From Moraxellaceae bacterium (lineage in GTDB: Bacteria > Pseudomonadota > Gammaproteobacteria > Pseudomonadales > Ketobacteraceae): a stretch of DNA of 15,638 nt. Position numbers and translations under genes: made by a program. The stretch is from the NCBI GenBank assembly GCA_002402125.1, contig NVVG01000039.1, positions 10,350-25,987 of the forward strand, given 5' to 3'. The notes under the pieces were generated by a model. That model did no database searches and was not told the origin of the DNA. It saw only the letters and a program-made list of their open reading frames with translations. Of this stretch, positions 1-7,122 are shown in pieces. Position 1 is the stretch's first letter; every line of letters begins with the position of its first letter.

Positions 1-1038
1 TTGCTGGGGCGCGCCAGCGAACCCACTGAAGACGAGCTAAATGCGTTCGCCGATTTCGCCCTGCAATTACGCTATCCGCCTAACCCTATCCGTAATTTAG
101 ACGATTCCCTGAATCCAACTGAAGAAAACGGTCGTGATGTATTCTTTAACGTAAAAACTACTGGCTTCGCCTCTCCCGAAGCTGGCAATGTTGCCATGTT
201 AACCTGCAGCGGCTGTCATGAACTGGATCCAGAGATTGAGCGTTTTGGTACCAATACAAAAATGAGTTTTGAAGGAACTGAAGCATCGCAAGATATGAAA
301 GTTGCCCACCTGCGGGTGGTGTATCAAAAAGTCGGTATGTTCGGGCAGAAGTTTCGCAATAAAACACCGACCTACGCAGAGATGGGGGATCAGGTCGCAG
401 GCTTCGGTTATTCACATGACGGCGTGGTAGATACACTGCGTACATTTTTTTCCGTCAACGTATTTCACGTACCGGATGATCGTCTCGACAATCTAATTCA
501 CTTCTTAATGACCATTCCCACTGGTTTTGCACCTATCATAGGTCAGCAGGTTACCTTGAATAGCAAAAACCCATCGATGGGCACGCGACTGGATTTGATG
601 ATCAACCAAGCCCTAGCACATACACAAACGGAAGCGACACACAAAGTAAAGTGTGATCTTGTGGTTAACGGCGTTATTGATGGTGAAGTTCGAAGCTGGC
701 TGATGAAGGATGACGGTCAGTTCCACCCCGATACACAAAGTGGAACCGTTGTTAGCGATACGCAACTTCGTGCCTTAGCGGTGAAACCCGACAACAGCTT
801 AACTTATTTATGCTCACCGCCTGGTAGCGGCGTACGGGTGGCTCTGGATCGGGATGAAGATAACACGTTAAATGGCGACGATGACCTACTCGCGGGCAAG
901 GCTGACACTAACGTTGAGGCAGCCAATCCAAACGCTGAACCTGAATTCGATCAGTTACTAAACGCCATGAGGGGCGGGTTCTATCGCGAAGCCATGCAGA
1001 TAGTTACCGAAAGCTTCCCAAGCTTTTTAGCCTTCTAA
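1..1038 (+). CDS. c-type cytochrome domain protein with EF-hand-like C-terminal loop (5' partial)
   Basis: The frame is open from the first base, so this is probably the C-terminal part of a longer exported protein; the TTG at base 1 is not a convincing start. Numbering from base 1, a CSGCH haem c motif lies at residues 69-73 (C69, C72, H73). It is followed by segments typical of di-haem peroxidase/cytochrome-like proteins: a KTPTY region near 121-125 and GYSHDGVVDTL near 137-146. A calcium-loop-like stretch (D282, D284, D286, N290, D292) follows a Pro-Gly-rich turn. C217 and C270 could form a disulfide. Haem attachment and the acidic loop both imply a periplasmic or outer-surface location. 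Electron transfer or peroxidase-like chemistry is inferred. The substrate is unknown because the N-terminal half, which may hold more domains, is outside the window. Confidence 0.75.
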   Translation: MLGRASEPTEDELNAFADFALQLRYPPNPIRNLDDSLNPTEENGRDVFFNVKTTGFASPEAGNVAMLTCSGCHELDPEIERFGTNTKMSFEGTEASQDMKVAHLRVVYQKVGMFGQKFRNKTPTYAEMGDQVAGFGYSHDGVVDTLRTFFSVNVFHVPDDRLDNLIHFLMTIPTGFAPIIGQQVTLNSKNPSMGTRLDLMINQALAHTQTEATHKVKCDLVVNGVIDGEVRSWLMKDDGQFHPDTQSGTVVSDTQLRALAVKPDNSLTYLCSPPGSGVRVALDRDEDNTLNGDDDLLAGKADTNVEAANPNAEPEFDQLLNAMRGGFYREAMQIVTESFPSFLAF

Positions 1039-1066
1039 AATGGTTACGTAGAAGAAATTTGTCTTA

Positions 1067-1100
1067 TTGCTAACGACAGGAGACCTCCTGTCGTTAGCAA
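1067..1100. repeat. perfect 16-bp inverted repeat after the cytochrome gene
   Basis: The arm TTGCTAACGACAGGAG (1067-1082) is repeated in inverse at 1085-1100, with only two bases between the arms. It begins 29 bases after the cytochrome stop codon, where a terminator would sit, but the plus strand continues with CCCC rather than a T-run. It could be a factor-assisted terminator, an mRNA 3'-end stabiliser or a protein-binding site. Confidence 0.7.
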
Positions 1101-1196
1101 CCCCTTCAATGCAAGCCCACCCATCGCCCCCACTCGCACGACTCAAGCCTCCCTAATAGACTTAGATTTATTGTCACTAACGCCTCCTTATAACCC

Positions 1197-1212
1197 GCTG
1201 ATATATATCAGC
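1197..1212. promoter_or_regulatory. 16-bp perfect palindrome, candidate operator
   Basis: GCTGATATATATCAGC is fully self-complementary. Its centre is about 80 bases upstream of the predicted transcription start of the 1380-1595 gene. That position and symmetry would suit a dimeric activator, but no regulator family can be named from it. Confidence 0.35.
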
Positions 1213-1248
1213 TACCAGAATGCCTAATTACATTATATATAAAAGCAT

Positions 1249-1277
1249 TTGATTATTAGCCGGGCGATCTGTATAAC
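1249..1277 (+). promoter_or_regulatory. sigma70-like promoter for the 71-residue protein
   Basis: TTGATT (1249-1254) and TATAAC (1272-1277) are separated by exactly 17 bases. Initiation near 1284 would leave a leader of about 95 bases before the ATG at 1380. Confidence 0.5.
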
Positions 1278-1379
1278 ATTCAGTTATAAAAAGAAAGAGG
1301 TCGAATCACCACCAAAAAGTGGCTTCAGGCACTCTCAATCAAGCGTGCAATACCCCATAACATGGAGTAAAAGACAGTC

Positions 1380-1595
1380 ATGATAGAAGTCCTATTAACC
1401 CTTGCCCTACTTTCGTTTGCAAACATGGGCTCTGTCAGTGTAAGCGCCTCCCAGTTAGACACCATAGGCGGAGGGGAAGTTACTATAGAGAAAGTTGCCA
1501 CAGAAGTGACTTGGCATTGCAACAAAAATACCAACTCAACAACGTTAGTCTCCGAAGCTGTTTCTAGTGATGTATTTGATTGTCACCAAGGATAA
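1380..1595 (+). CDS. small putative exported protein, two cysteines
   Basis: This encodes 71 residues that I do not recognise. The first 23 residues look like a signal peptide: an acidic residue, then a leucine/alanine-rich core, then a Ser-Val-Ser-Ala stretch with a possible cut after SVSA. The mature part would be about 48 residues, polar, with cysteines at positions 47 and 67 that could form one disulfide in the periplasm. GGAG at 1364-1367 is a ribosome binding site with a rather long gap of 12 bases to the ATG. A good promoter lies upstream. An overlapping antisense frame (1325-1534) has no such support. The promoter, ribosome site and signal peptide together make a real gene likelier than not. 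Confidence 0.5.
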   Translation: MIEVLLTLALLSFANMGSVSVSASQLDTIGGGEVTIEKVATEVTWHCNKNTNSTTLVSEAVSSDVFDCHQG

Positions 1596-1686
1596 GACAA
1601 CCTCGAAACCGCCGGCCCAAGTTTTTGCTTAATGCCTGAGGAATTGCCAGAGAAAATGTCCGGTGAAAACTCCTCTTTTCACGTTA

Positions 1687-3690
1687 TTAAGCAATAGGAG
1701 GATGCTGATAGTTCTCACTAAAAACTCTCATGTGATTCATATTAGAAAACTTAGCAAGAACACGTCTTAGTTTTTCAGGTTTAAATGGTTTGACGATAAA
1801 GTCATCCATTCCCGCATCATAGCAGGCATTCTCATCGCTCTTCGCAGCATGTGCGGTCATAGCTACAACGGGGGTTCTTACTCTCCCCTCCTTCTCGATA
1901 TCCCTTATTCGATGTGTAGCGGTAATACCGTCCATCTCCGGCATTTGTATATCCATAAGAATTAAATCATATACCTCCTTCTCAAAAGCCTCAATTGCAA
2001 GACGACCATTATCAGCAACAATGACAGAATGGCCGTGATTAGTAAGAAACCGAACAACCACTTTTTGATTAATAATATTATCTTCTACTACCAGTATATG
2101 CATAGGGTTAGCTGGTAATACTTGGGGCGTTTCCTGTGGTTCATTCATTGGTCGGCGGTTAGGGATTTTAAAAGGTATATCCACGGTAAATGCACTACCC
2201 TCTCCCAGCCTTGTCGTTAAATTAATGGTGCCCCCCATCAACTCAACAAGTTGCTTCGATACCGCAAGTCCAATCCCCATACCTCCAGTCTTTCTATCCA
2301 TAAACTCTTGTGCTTGATGAAATGCATTAAATATTTTATCTGCTTCATCTTCATCAATACCTAAACCAGTATCACTTACAATAAAACGCAACCAACAATA
2401 GTCACTTTTTATTCCGCCCCCTTGATCTGCAGCCACTTTTACTTCGCTTGAGTTTTTAATAGCTTTAACTGATACAGTCACCATTCCCTCATCGGTAAAC
2501 CTGATGGCATTATCTATTAGGTTTCGCAAGACTTGCCCAAGTCTATTTGAATCACTTTCTAATATATCTGGAAACAGTTCTGCAACATCAAATTTTAGCT
2601 CAATATGCTTCTTCCTCGCTGCAACAGAATTAAGCCGCTTAATTTCCACCATCAACCCCCGAATTGAGAATGGATGAAGATCTAAATCAATTTGACCGGC
2701 ATCTATTTTAGAAAAATCCAATATATCTTCAACAATTTTGGCAAGCGACTCTGCTGAATTTTTTAACGTTTTTAGTATTTCTTTTTGTGAATCGCTTTCA
2801 GCATCGTCGTAGGCAATATTTGCAGCCCCCAATATTCCATTTAGCGGGGTACGCAATTCATGACTCATAGCAGAGAGAAACATTGATTTTGTACGATCAG
2901 AGATTTGTGCCACCTCCATTTCACGCAACTTAACCTCAAACTCCTTCCTAGCAGTAATATCCCGTGCATTGGCAAAAATAAGTTTCTCCTCTGCCAACGT
3001 CACCGATCTCCACTCGATCCATTTGTAGGTACCGTCAATGGTTCTATACCGATTTTCAAAAATAACCGTGTCAGCCCCGGCAATGTTATTTGAGTACTGC
3101 GCTTCCGTTCTTTCCCTATCTAAAGGATGCACAAATGAAGAAAAACCATTTTCCATCAGCGTTTTTAGCGGCCAACCCAACAAATTCTCCCACGCGCTAT
3201 TGACACGAACAAACCGACCTTCAAAGTCCACTACGCAAAACAAATCCGGTGACATCGTAAAAAAATGACTTAACTGCTTAATCTCAGTCTTATATGAACT
3301 GATATTGTAAATAGTAACAAATAGCAAATGCCTTTCGGACATCGGTACAGCACGCAGGTGAGCCCACTTCTGTTGACCGTTTATTTGATTTAACCGGATC
3401 TCGATATCCAGCGAACCACTGCCAGACATGCAGTGCTCAAGCGATGCCTGAATATAGCCTCGATCCTCAGGATGAATAACCTCACAAAAAAAGACCGGCT
3501 CACCCTCCTTGTGCCTAAGCCCAATAAGATCCCAGCCTCTGCGACTGAGTTGCACTATGTTAAGGTCGGCATCCAAAATTCCCAGCGCGTCCAGTAAGTC
3601 TTCACCCACTTGATAACTGCGCCAAGAGATGGCACGCCTATTTTCACCTTCTTGTTCATGGCCCGATATCATATCCATTCGCCTGCCCAA
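1687..3690 (-). CDS. soluble hybrid sensor histidine kinase (PAS-PAS-HisKA-HATPase-REC)
   Basis: Domains, numbered from the TTG at 3690: PAS at about 28-133, a second PAS/PAC at about 140-250 ending in DITARKEFE, a short coiled linker, then HisKA with the H-box SHELRTPLNG (H277). The HATPase follows with the N-box (N394), G1 box DTGLGID (D440, G442, G444) and G2 box GGMGIGL (469-475). A C-terminal receiver domain (about 531-648) has acidic residues E536/D537, phospho-acceptor D580, T612 and K634. All catalytic residues are present. No membrane segment is visible, so it should sense a cytoplasmic signal or a PAS-bound cofactor. No response regulator or Hpt gene is adjacent. The start is uncertain: ATG codons at 3678 and 3672 are in frame, and the latter has an AGG nine bases upstream. 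The longest frame is given. Confidence 0.92.
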   Translation of the reverse strand: MGRRMDMISGHEQEGENRRAISWRSYQVGEDLLDALGILDADLNIVQLSRRGWDLIGLRHKEGEPVFFCEVIHPEDRGYIQASLEHCMSGSGSLDIEIRLNQINGQQKWAHLRAVPMSERHLLFVTIYNISSYKTEIKQLSHFFTMSPDLFCVVDFEGRFVRVNSAWENLLGWPLKTLMENGFSSFVHPLDRERTEAQYSNNIAGADTVIFENRYRTIDGTYKWIEWRSVTLAEEKLIFANARDITARKEFEVKLREMEVAQISDRTKSMFLSAMSHELRTPLNGILGAANIAYDDAESDSQKEILKTLKNSAESLAKIVEDILDFSKIDAGQIDLDLHPFSIRGLMVEIKRLNSVAARKKHIELKFDVAELFPDILESDSNRLGQVLRNLIDNAIRFTDEGMVTVSVKAIKNSSEVKVAADQGGGIKSDYCWLRFIVSDTGLGIDEDEADKIFNAFHQAQEFMDRKTGGMGIGLAVSKQLVELMGGTINLTTRLGEGSAFTVDIPFKIPNRRPMNEPQETPQVLPANPMHILVVEDNIINQKVVVRFLTNHGHSVIVADNGRLAIEAFEKEVYDLILMDIQMPEMDGITATHRIRDIEKEGRVRTPVVAMTAHAAKSDENACYDAGMDDFIVKPFKPEKLRRVLAKFSNMNHMRVFSENYQHPPIA

Positions 3691-3916
3691 TCAATGAAAA
3701 GCCTATTTACAGTGTAATACCAGTCGTTAAAAACTGATACCGGTAACACTAATATTTTCTTCAAAAATGGAATAACTTAATAACGAAAAAGAATTAAATA
3801 ATTTATCTAGGTTATGCCCAGCACAACAAAGAAATGGCAATTCATACTAATGTGTCTGTGACTTTCTTATAGGGAACCGCAAGGTAAATAAACTCAATGT
3901 TTAATCATAACCTCTA

Positions 3917-5362
3917 TCATTCAAGCTGCCGAGACACCAACCCCCCTAAGGTCACAATCGCCCACTGAAATTTCGCATTCCACGGTTGTGCACAATTAAT
4001 TCTAAAACAACGTCGATACTTTTTTCTTGGGGAAAACATCGGACCTGGCGCAATACTGATATTTTTTTCCAACGCCATTTCATAGAGTACTGTTGTATCA
4101 ACCGTGGGCGGACACTCGATCCACAATACAAACCCACCGGCAGGGTCACTCACCTTAGTACCATTAGGAAAAGATGTCTGAATCAACGCCCTTACCTGGC
4201 GAAGCTGCTGTCTATATTTATTCCTAGTCTCGCGTAAATACCGATCATAGGATTGATAACGCAAATATTCATACACAACTCGTTGCGCCAGGGTTGAGGC
4301 TGACAGACTGTTTACATATTGCAAGTGTTCAATGGTCTCTTGCTGGCGAGCCGAAATAATCCATCCAACTCTCAAGCCCGGAGATAGGGTTTTCGAAAAT
4401 GACGAACAATAGATTACCTCTCTATCAAACGCTAACAACGGTAACGCGCGTTGATTGCCCAAACCAAGGTCACCATAGATATCATCTTCTATCAGTTGTA
4501 CGTTATTTTCTTTAGCTAACATCACTAACGCGCGCTTAGCATCATTGCTCATACAGTGCCCTAGAGGATTGCCATAATTGGGAATCAACACACATGCACG
4601 CACATTCCATTGCTCAAATGCCAATGATAACGCTGGTATACTAATACCACTAACAGGGTCTGCGGGTATTTCTATGGCTTTTAACCCAAGCGATTCGATA
4701 ACATGCAATAAACCATAAAATGTCGGCGACTCTATGGCAACAACATCGCCAGGATCCGTCACGGCTTTTAACGCCAATATCAATGCATTTTGGCAACCAT
4801 TGGTAATCACTACGTCAGCAGATTGCACCTGGCACTGTAACGCCTCCATTCTTAGCGCAATTTGGCTTCTTAATGGTTCATAACCAGGTGCAAAGTCATA
4901 GTGATCACTGTGATCCTTATACTGATTACAAACCGCTTTTAGCGCTTTATTAATTCCCTTCACCGCCAAATAGTCCGCATGAGGCACCGCCGCACCCAAC
5001 TGAACAACATCAGGTTCTAGTGTCGCTCGCACCAGATTCATCACCCACTCGGACTGCGTGACCGGGCAAGGTTTCAAATTGACTCTACTCATAGTTGGCA
5101 AATTAACTGTATCTAGGCTTGAACTATTCTCATCATCTCGACATTTCAGGGAAACAAAATGCCCTGAGCGCTCTGCAACTTCAATAATCCCTTGATCCTC
5201 GACCAGTTTTAACGCCTCAACAATAGTCGACACACTCATCTGAAAGTGACGCGCTAATTTCCGCACCCCAGGCAACCGCTCCCCATTCTGGTAAAGCCCT
5301 CCCTCAATTTCTTGTATTAGCGTCTGAGCAACCTGTTCGTACCGTTTCATCACATTAACCAT
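3917..5362 (-). CDS. MocR-type transcriptional regulator (GntR HTH fused to class I aminotransferase domain)
   Basis: This 481-residue protein has the normal length and order for the MocR/PdxR/GabR group. A winged-helix GntR domain at about 5-73 includes LPGVRKLARHFQMSVSTI. A linker of about 35 residues leads to a fold type I aminotransferase-like domain (about 110-478). PLP-binding residues are present: N265 in PNYGNPLG, D293/D294 with Y296 in IEDDIYGDL, K324 in SSFSKTLSPGLRVGW as the Schiff-base lysine, and R454 in FRIN for the carboxylate. In this family the PLP domain senses PLP or an amino-acid adduct instead of catalysing transamination. The gene is divergent from the aminotransferase gene at 5560, the usual arrangement of a MocR regulator and its target. 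An ATG at 5350 is an alternative start; neither has a clear ribosome site. Confidence 0.92.
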   Translation of the reverse strand: MVNVMKRYEQVAQTLIQEIEGGLYQNGERLPGVRKLARHFQMSVSTIVEALKLVEDQGIIEVAERSGHFVSLKCRDDENSSSLDTVNLPTMSRVNLKPCPVTQSEWVMNLVRATLEPDVVQLGAAVPHADYLAVKGINKALKAVCNQYKDHSDHYDFAPGYEPLRSQIALRMEALQCQVQSADVVITNGCQNALILALKAVTDPGDVVAIESPTFYGLLHVIESLGLKAIEIPADPVSGISIPALSLAFEQWNVRACVLIPNYGNPLGHCMSNDAKRALVMLAKENNVQLIEDDIYGDLGLGNQRALPLLAFDREVIYCSSFSKTLSPGLRVGWIISARQQETIEHLQYVNSLSASTLAQRVVYEYLRYQSYDRYLRETRNKYRQQLRQVRALIQTSFPNGTKVSDPAGGFVLWIECPPTVDTTVLYEMALEKNISIAPGPMFSPRKKYRRCFRINCAQPWNAKFQWAIVTLGGLVSRQLE

Positions 5363-5384
5363 TTAGGAATAAACAACAGAATAT

Positions 5385-5434
5385 AAACCAACACAATTTT
5401 AACCGGTACAGTTCACCCTAAAAAAACCAACACA
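5385..5434. promoter_or_regulatory. 11-bp direct repeat, candidate MocR operator
   Basis: AAACCAACACA occurs at 5385-5395 and again, identical, at 5424-5434, a start-to-start distance of 39 bp. It lies between the divergent regulator and aminotransferase genes, close to the regulator's start. Direct-repeat operators are established for MocR members; GabR uses ATACCA-type direct repeats separated by about 34 bp. A degenerate third copy, AAAGCCAATC, begins at 5444. The role as operator is inferred. Confidence 0.45.
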
Positions 5435-5559
5435 GATATGATAAAGCCAATCTGTAACGATTCAAATTTAAAGTTCTGCATCTGTATTGATCCTGTCGAA
5501 TAGGTTACTTTTACTAACATAAAAAAACAACCCATCTATAACACCTACAGGTGAATATC

Positions 5560-6444
5560 ATGCCCAGAAACACCCCCAAGGAACAAACAATTTGTTGGAT
5601 CAACGGCAAACGCTGCCTTCCAGCGGATGCCAAACTATCTATCTTTGACCATGGTGTGCTATATGGAGACGGCATCTTTGAAGGCATTCGTTTTTATCAA
5701 CATAAATCCTTGCTGCTTAACGAACACCTAGAGCGATTACGTTTGTCGGCCAAAGGTATTGACCTCGACCTACCTTATTCAACGGATGAACTGGCACAAT
5801 CTATAGAAAACCTATGCCAGCATGCTACATTTTCAGCGGGTTATATACGTTTGGTTGTTACTCGCGGAGAAGGTGCTCTTGGACTTAACCCGCTTGGCTG
5901 CGGTCCAGCTAATGTTTTTATTATTTTGGCCGAATTAGGCATGATGCCAACGGATGCTATTCAAAAAGGTATCACAACTATTATTGCCAAAACTCGGCGC
6001 ACCTCTCCTTCCGCCATAGACCCAACCATTAAAAGTCTAAATTACTTAAACAATATACTGGCAAAACAAGAAGCCAATCGGGCCGGCGTAAATGAGGCTA
6101 TCTTATTAAATGATGATGGCAACGTAGCAGAAGCGGTAGCGGAAAATATTTTTATCTACACCACCGGAAAGTTAATTACCCCGCCCTGTAGTGATGGGGC
6201 TCTAAACGGTATTACTCGTAGCGTGATATTAAGGTTAGCCGACCAAGCCGGCATTTCAACGGTCATACGGTCAATCTCGGAATCAGAGCTTATCGCAGCC
6301 GATGAAATCTTTCTAAGTGGCACCGGTGCAGAACTCGTTCCGGTGCGCTTAGTCAACGGCGTAACGATCAAACAATGCCCGGGGCCGATATTTATTGCCT
6401 TACAAAATCACTACACTGATTTTATTAGACAACAATGTCATTAA
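5560..6444 (+). CDS. ilvE: class IV aminotransferase, probable branched-chain-amino-acid aminotransferase
   Basis: This is a PLP-dependent fold type IV enzyme expected to move the amino group between glutamate and branched-chain 2-oxo acids in the cytoplasm. From the ATG at 5560 the protein has 294 residues, normal for prokaryotic IlvE. FDHGVLYGDGIFEGIRFY (29-46) is the family's N-terminal signature. K158 in TIKSLNYLNN is the Schiff-base lysine, and E191 in NVAEAVAENIF is the cofactor-binding glutamate. GALNGITR near 213-220 and SGTGAELVPV near 253-262 hold the phosphate-binding threonines. AGGTGA (5549-5554) sits at the right distance for the ATG at 5560, so I prefer it over the GTG at 5551. 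D-amino acid aminotransferase or aminodeoxychorismate lyase are related alternatives. The divergent MocR gene is the likely regulator. Confidence 0.85.
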   Translation: MPRNTPKEQTICWINGKRCLPADAKLSIFDHGVLYGDGIFEGIRFYQHKSLLLNEHLERLRLSAKGIDLDLPYSTDELAQSIENLCQHATFSAGYIRLVVTRGEGALGLNPLGCGPANVFIILAELGMMPTDAIQKGITTIIAKTRRTSPSAIDPTIKSLNYLNNILAKQEANRAGVNEAILLNDDGNVAEAVAENIFIYTTGKLITPPCSDGALNGITRSVILRLADQAGISTVIRSISESELIAADEIFLSGTGAELVPVRLVNGVTIKQCPGPIFIALQNHYTDFIRQQCH

Positions 6445-6456
6445 TAGTTTATCGGT

Positions 6457-6702
6457 TTAATGAACGGTAAAAGGTATCATTTTTGGTAGAGGTTGGTCTT
6501 CTTCAACCTCTACCTTGTAGTAGTTCAAACCTTCTGTTTTAGATTCGATAAACAATGTATCACTCAGGCTAACAACGGGGCCCAAAAATTCAGATGGACC
6601 CTGAGATGGCTGATAGCCTTGTAGTTTTTCGCGAATTGATGCAACGGTTACCTGTGAAACATTTTTGATTTCTACGTCGCGCTTAATTGCAAACCATCTC
6701 AT
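6457..6702 (-). CDS. 81-residue conserved-looking protein of unknown function
   Basis: I do not recognise the family. The protein is soluble, has no signal peptide or cysteine, starts MRWFAIKRDVEIKNVSQVTV, and is acidic near the C-terminus (VEVEED). The start is well supported: GAGGG lies eight bases upstream of the ATG at 6702. The gene converges with the aminotransferase gene, with only 12 bases between the stop codons. An 11-bp perfect hairpin lies inside the coding sequence near its 3' end, listed separately. Confidence 0.7.
   Translation of the reverse strand: MRWFAIKRDVEIKNVSQVTVASIREKLQGYQPSQGPSEFLGPVVSLSDTLFIESKTEGLNYYKVEVEEDQPLPKMIPFTVH
6485..6514 (+). terminator. hairpin inside the 81-residue gene; possible terminator of the convergent aminotransferase gene
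   Basis: GGTAGAGGTTG (6485-6495) and CAACCTCTACC (6504-6514) are perfect inverted arms of 11 bp around an 8-base loop. The hairpin begins 40 bases after the aminotransferase stop. On the plus strand it is followed only by the weak T-rich TTGTAGTAGTT, so terminator activity is uncertain. On the minus strand it lies within the codons for VEVEEDQPLP. Confidence 0.4.
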
Positions 6703-7122
6703 GGTGAATCCCTCTTAGTCAGTAAATTTATCGGCTTTCTTGGTAAAGAAGTTTGGCAGAACAGACCTAAGTAACCAGTTGATTAGTGCAAGTTTCCTTT
6801 GTGACTTAGGACACAAAAATAATCCGCATTATGGACAACGCACCAAGATTAAGCCTCGAATCGCATGATAAAAAGTATATTATTTGATCGAAAAAACACT
6901 TTCCTCTGAAACCATAAACAGCCTATACCCCTTATAAAATATGGCCTATAGCCATATCACACAGAACTATCAACTACTCAAGCAACGGAATACAAATTTT
7001 CACACTAAGAAACTTGTTCCTTATAACCTGAAATTCTATACTGGTAAATATTTCCCAAAACTCGCAAATCTAAGTAATACAGTTGCTTTTATTTTTTACC
7101 CTAGTTTTTAGGAGTTTGCCCA
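6703..7122. other. 420-bp intergenic region with divergent promoters
   Basis: This separates the 81-residue gene (minus) from the lipoprotein gene (plus). I see no gene. Small symmetric elements are present: GTTACTTAGGTCTG on the minus strand (6762-6775) resembles GTGACTTAGGACAC on the plus strand (6801-6814) at 10 of 14 bases, and ATATGGC/GCCATAT form a short inverted repeat at 6939-6957. A promoter for the lipoprotein is at 7014-7042. Confidence 0.55.
7014..7042 (+). promoter_or_regulatory. sigma70-like promoter for the lipoprotein gene
   Basis: TTGTTC (7014-7019) and TATACT (7037-7042) are separated by 17 bases. The predicted leader is about 75 bases. The -35 box is weak (3 of 6). Confidence 0.4.

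Larger units (their letters stand above)
1039..1379. other. 341-bp intergenic region between cytochrome and small-protein genes
   Basis: There is no convincing gene here. The region holds the inverted repeat at 1067-1100, the palindrome at 1197-1212 and a sigma70-like promoter at 1249-1277, all listed separately. The stretch 1101-1190 shows nothing I recognise. Confidence 0.6.

Noticed and set aside
1630..1695. 21-residue plus-strand frame (MPEELPEK...) between the small exported protein and the kinase
   Set aside because: It is very short, overlaps the 3' end of the kinase gene and has no ribosome site at the right distance.
3711..3750. ATACCA and ATACCG repeats upstream of the hybrid kinase, reminiscent of GabR sites
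   Set aside because: They are only six bases, inexact and 20 bp apart, and lie downstream of the MocR gene; the 11-bp repeat in the divergent region is a better operator.
5487..5516. Possible promoter TTGATC ... TTACTA for the aminotransferase gene
   Set aside because: The -10 match is poor at any acceptable spacing, so no promoter is called.
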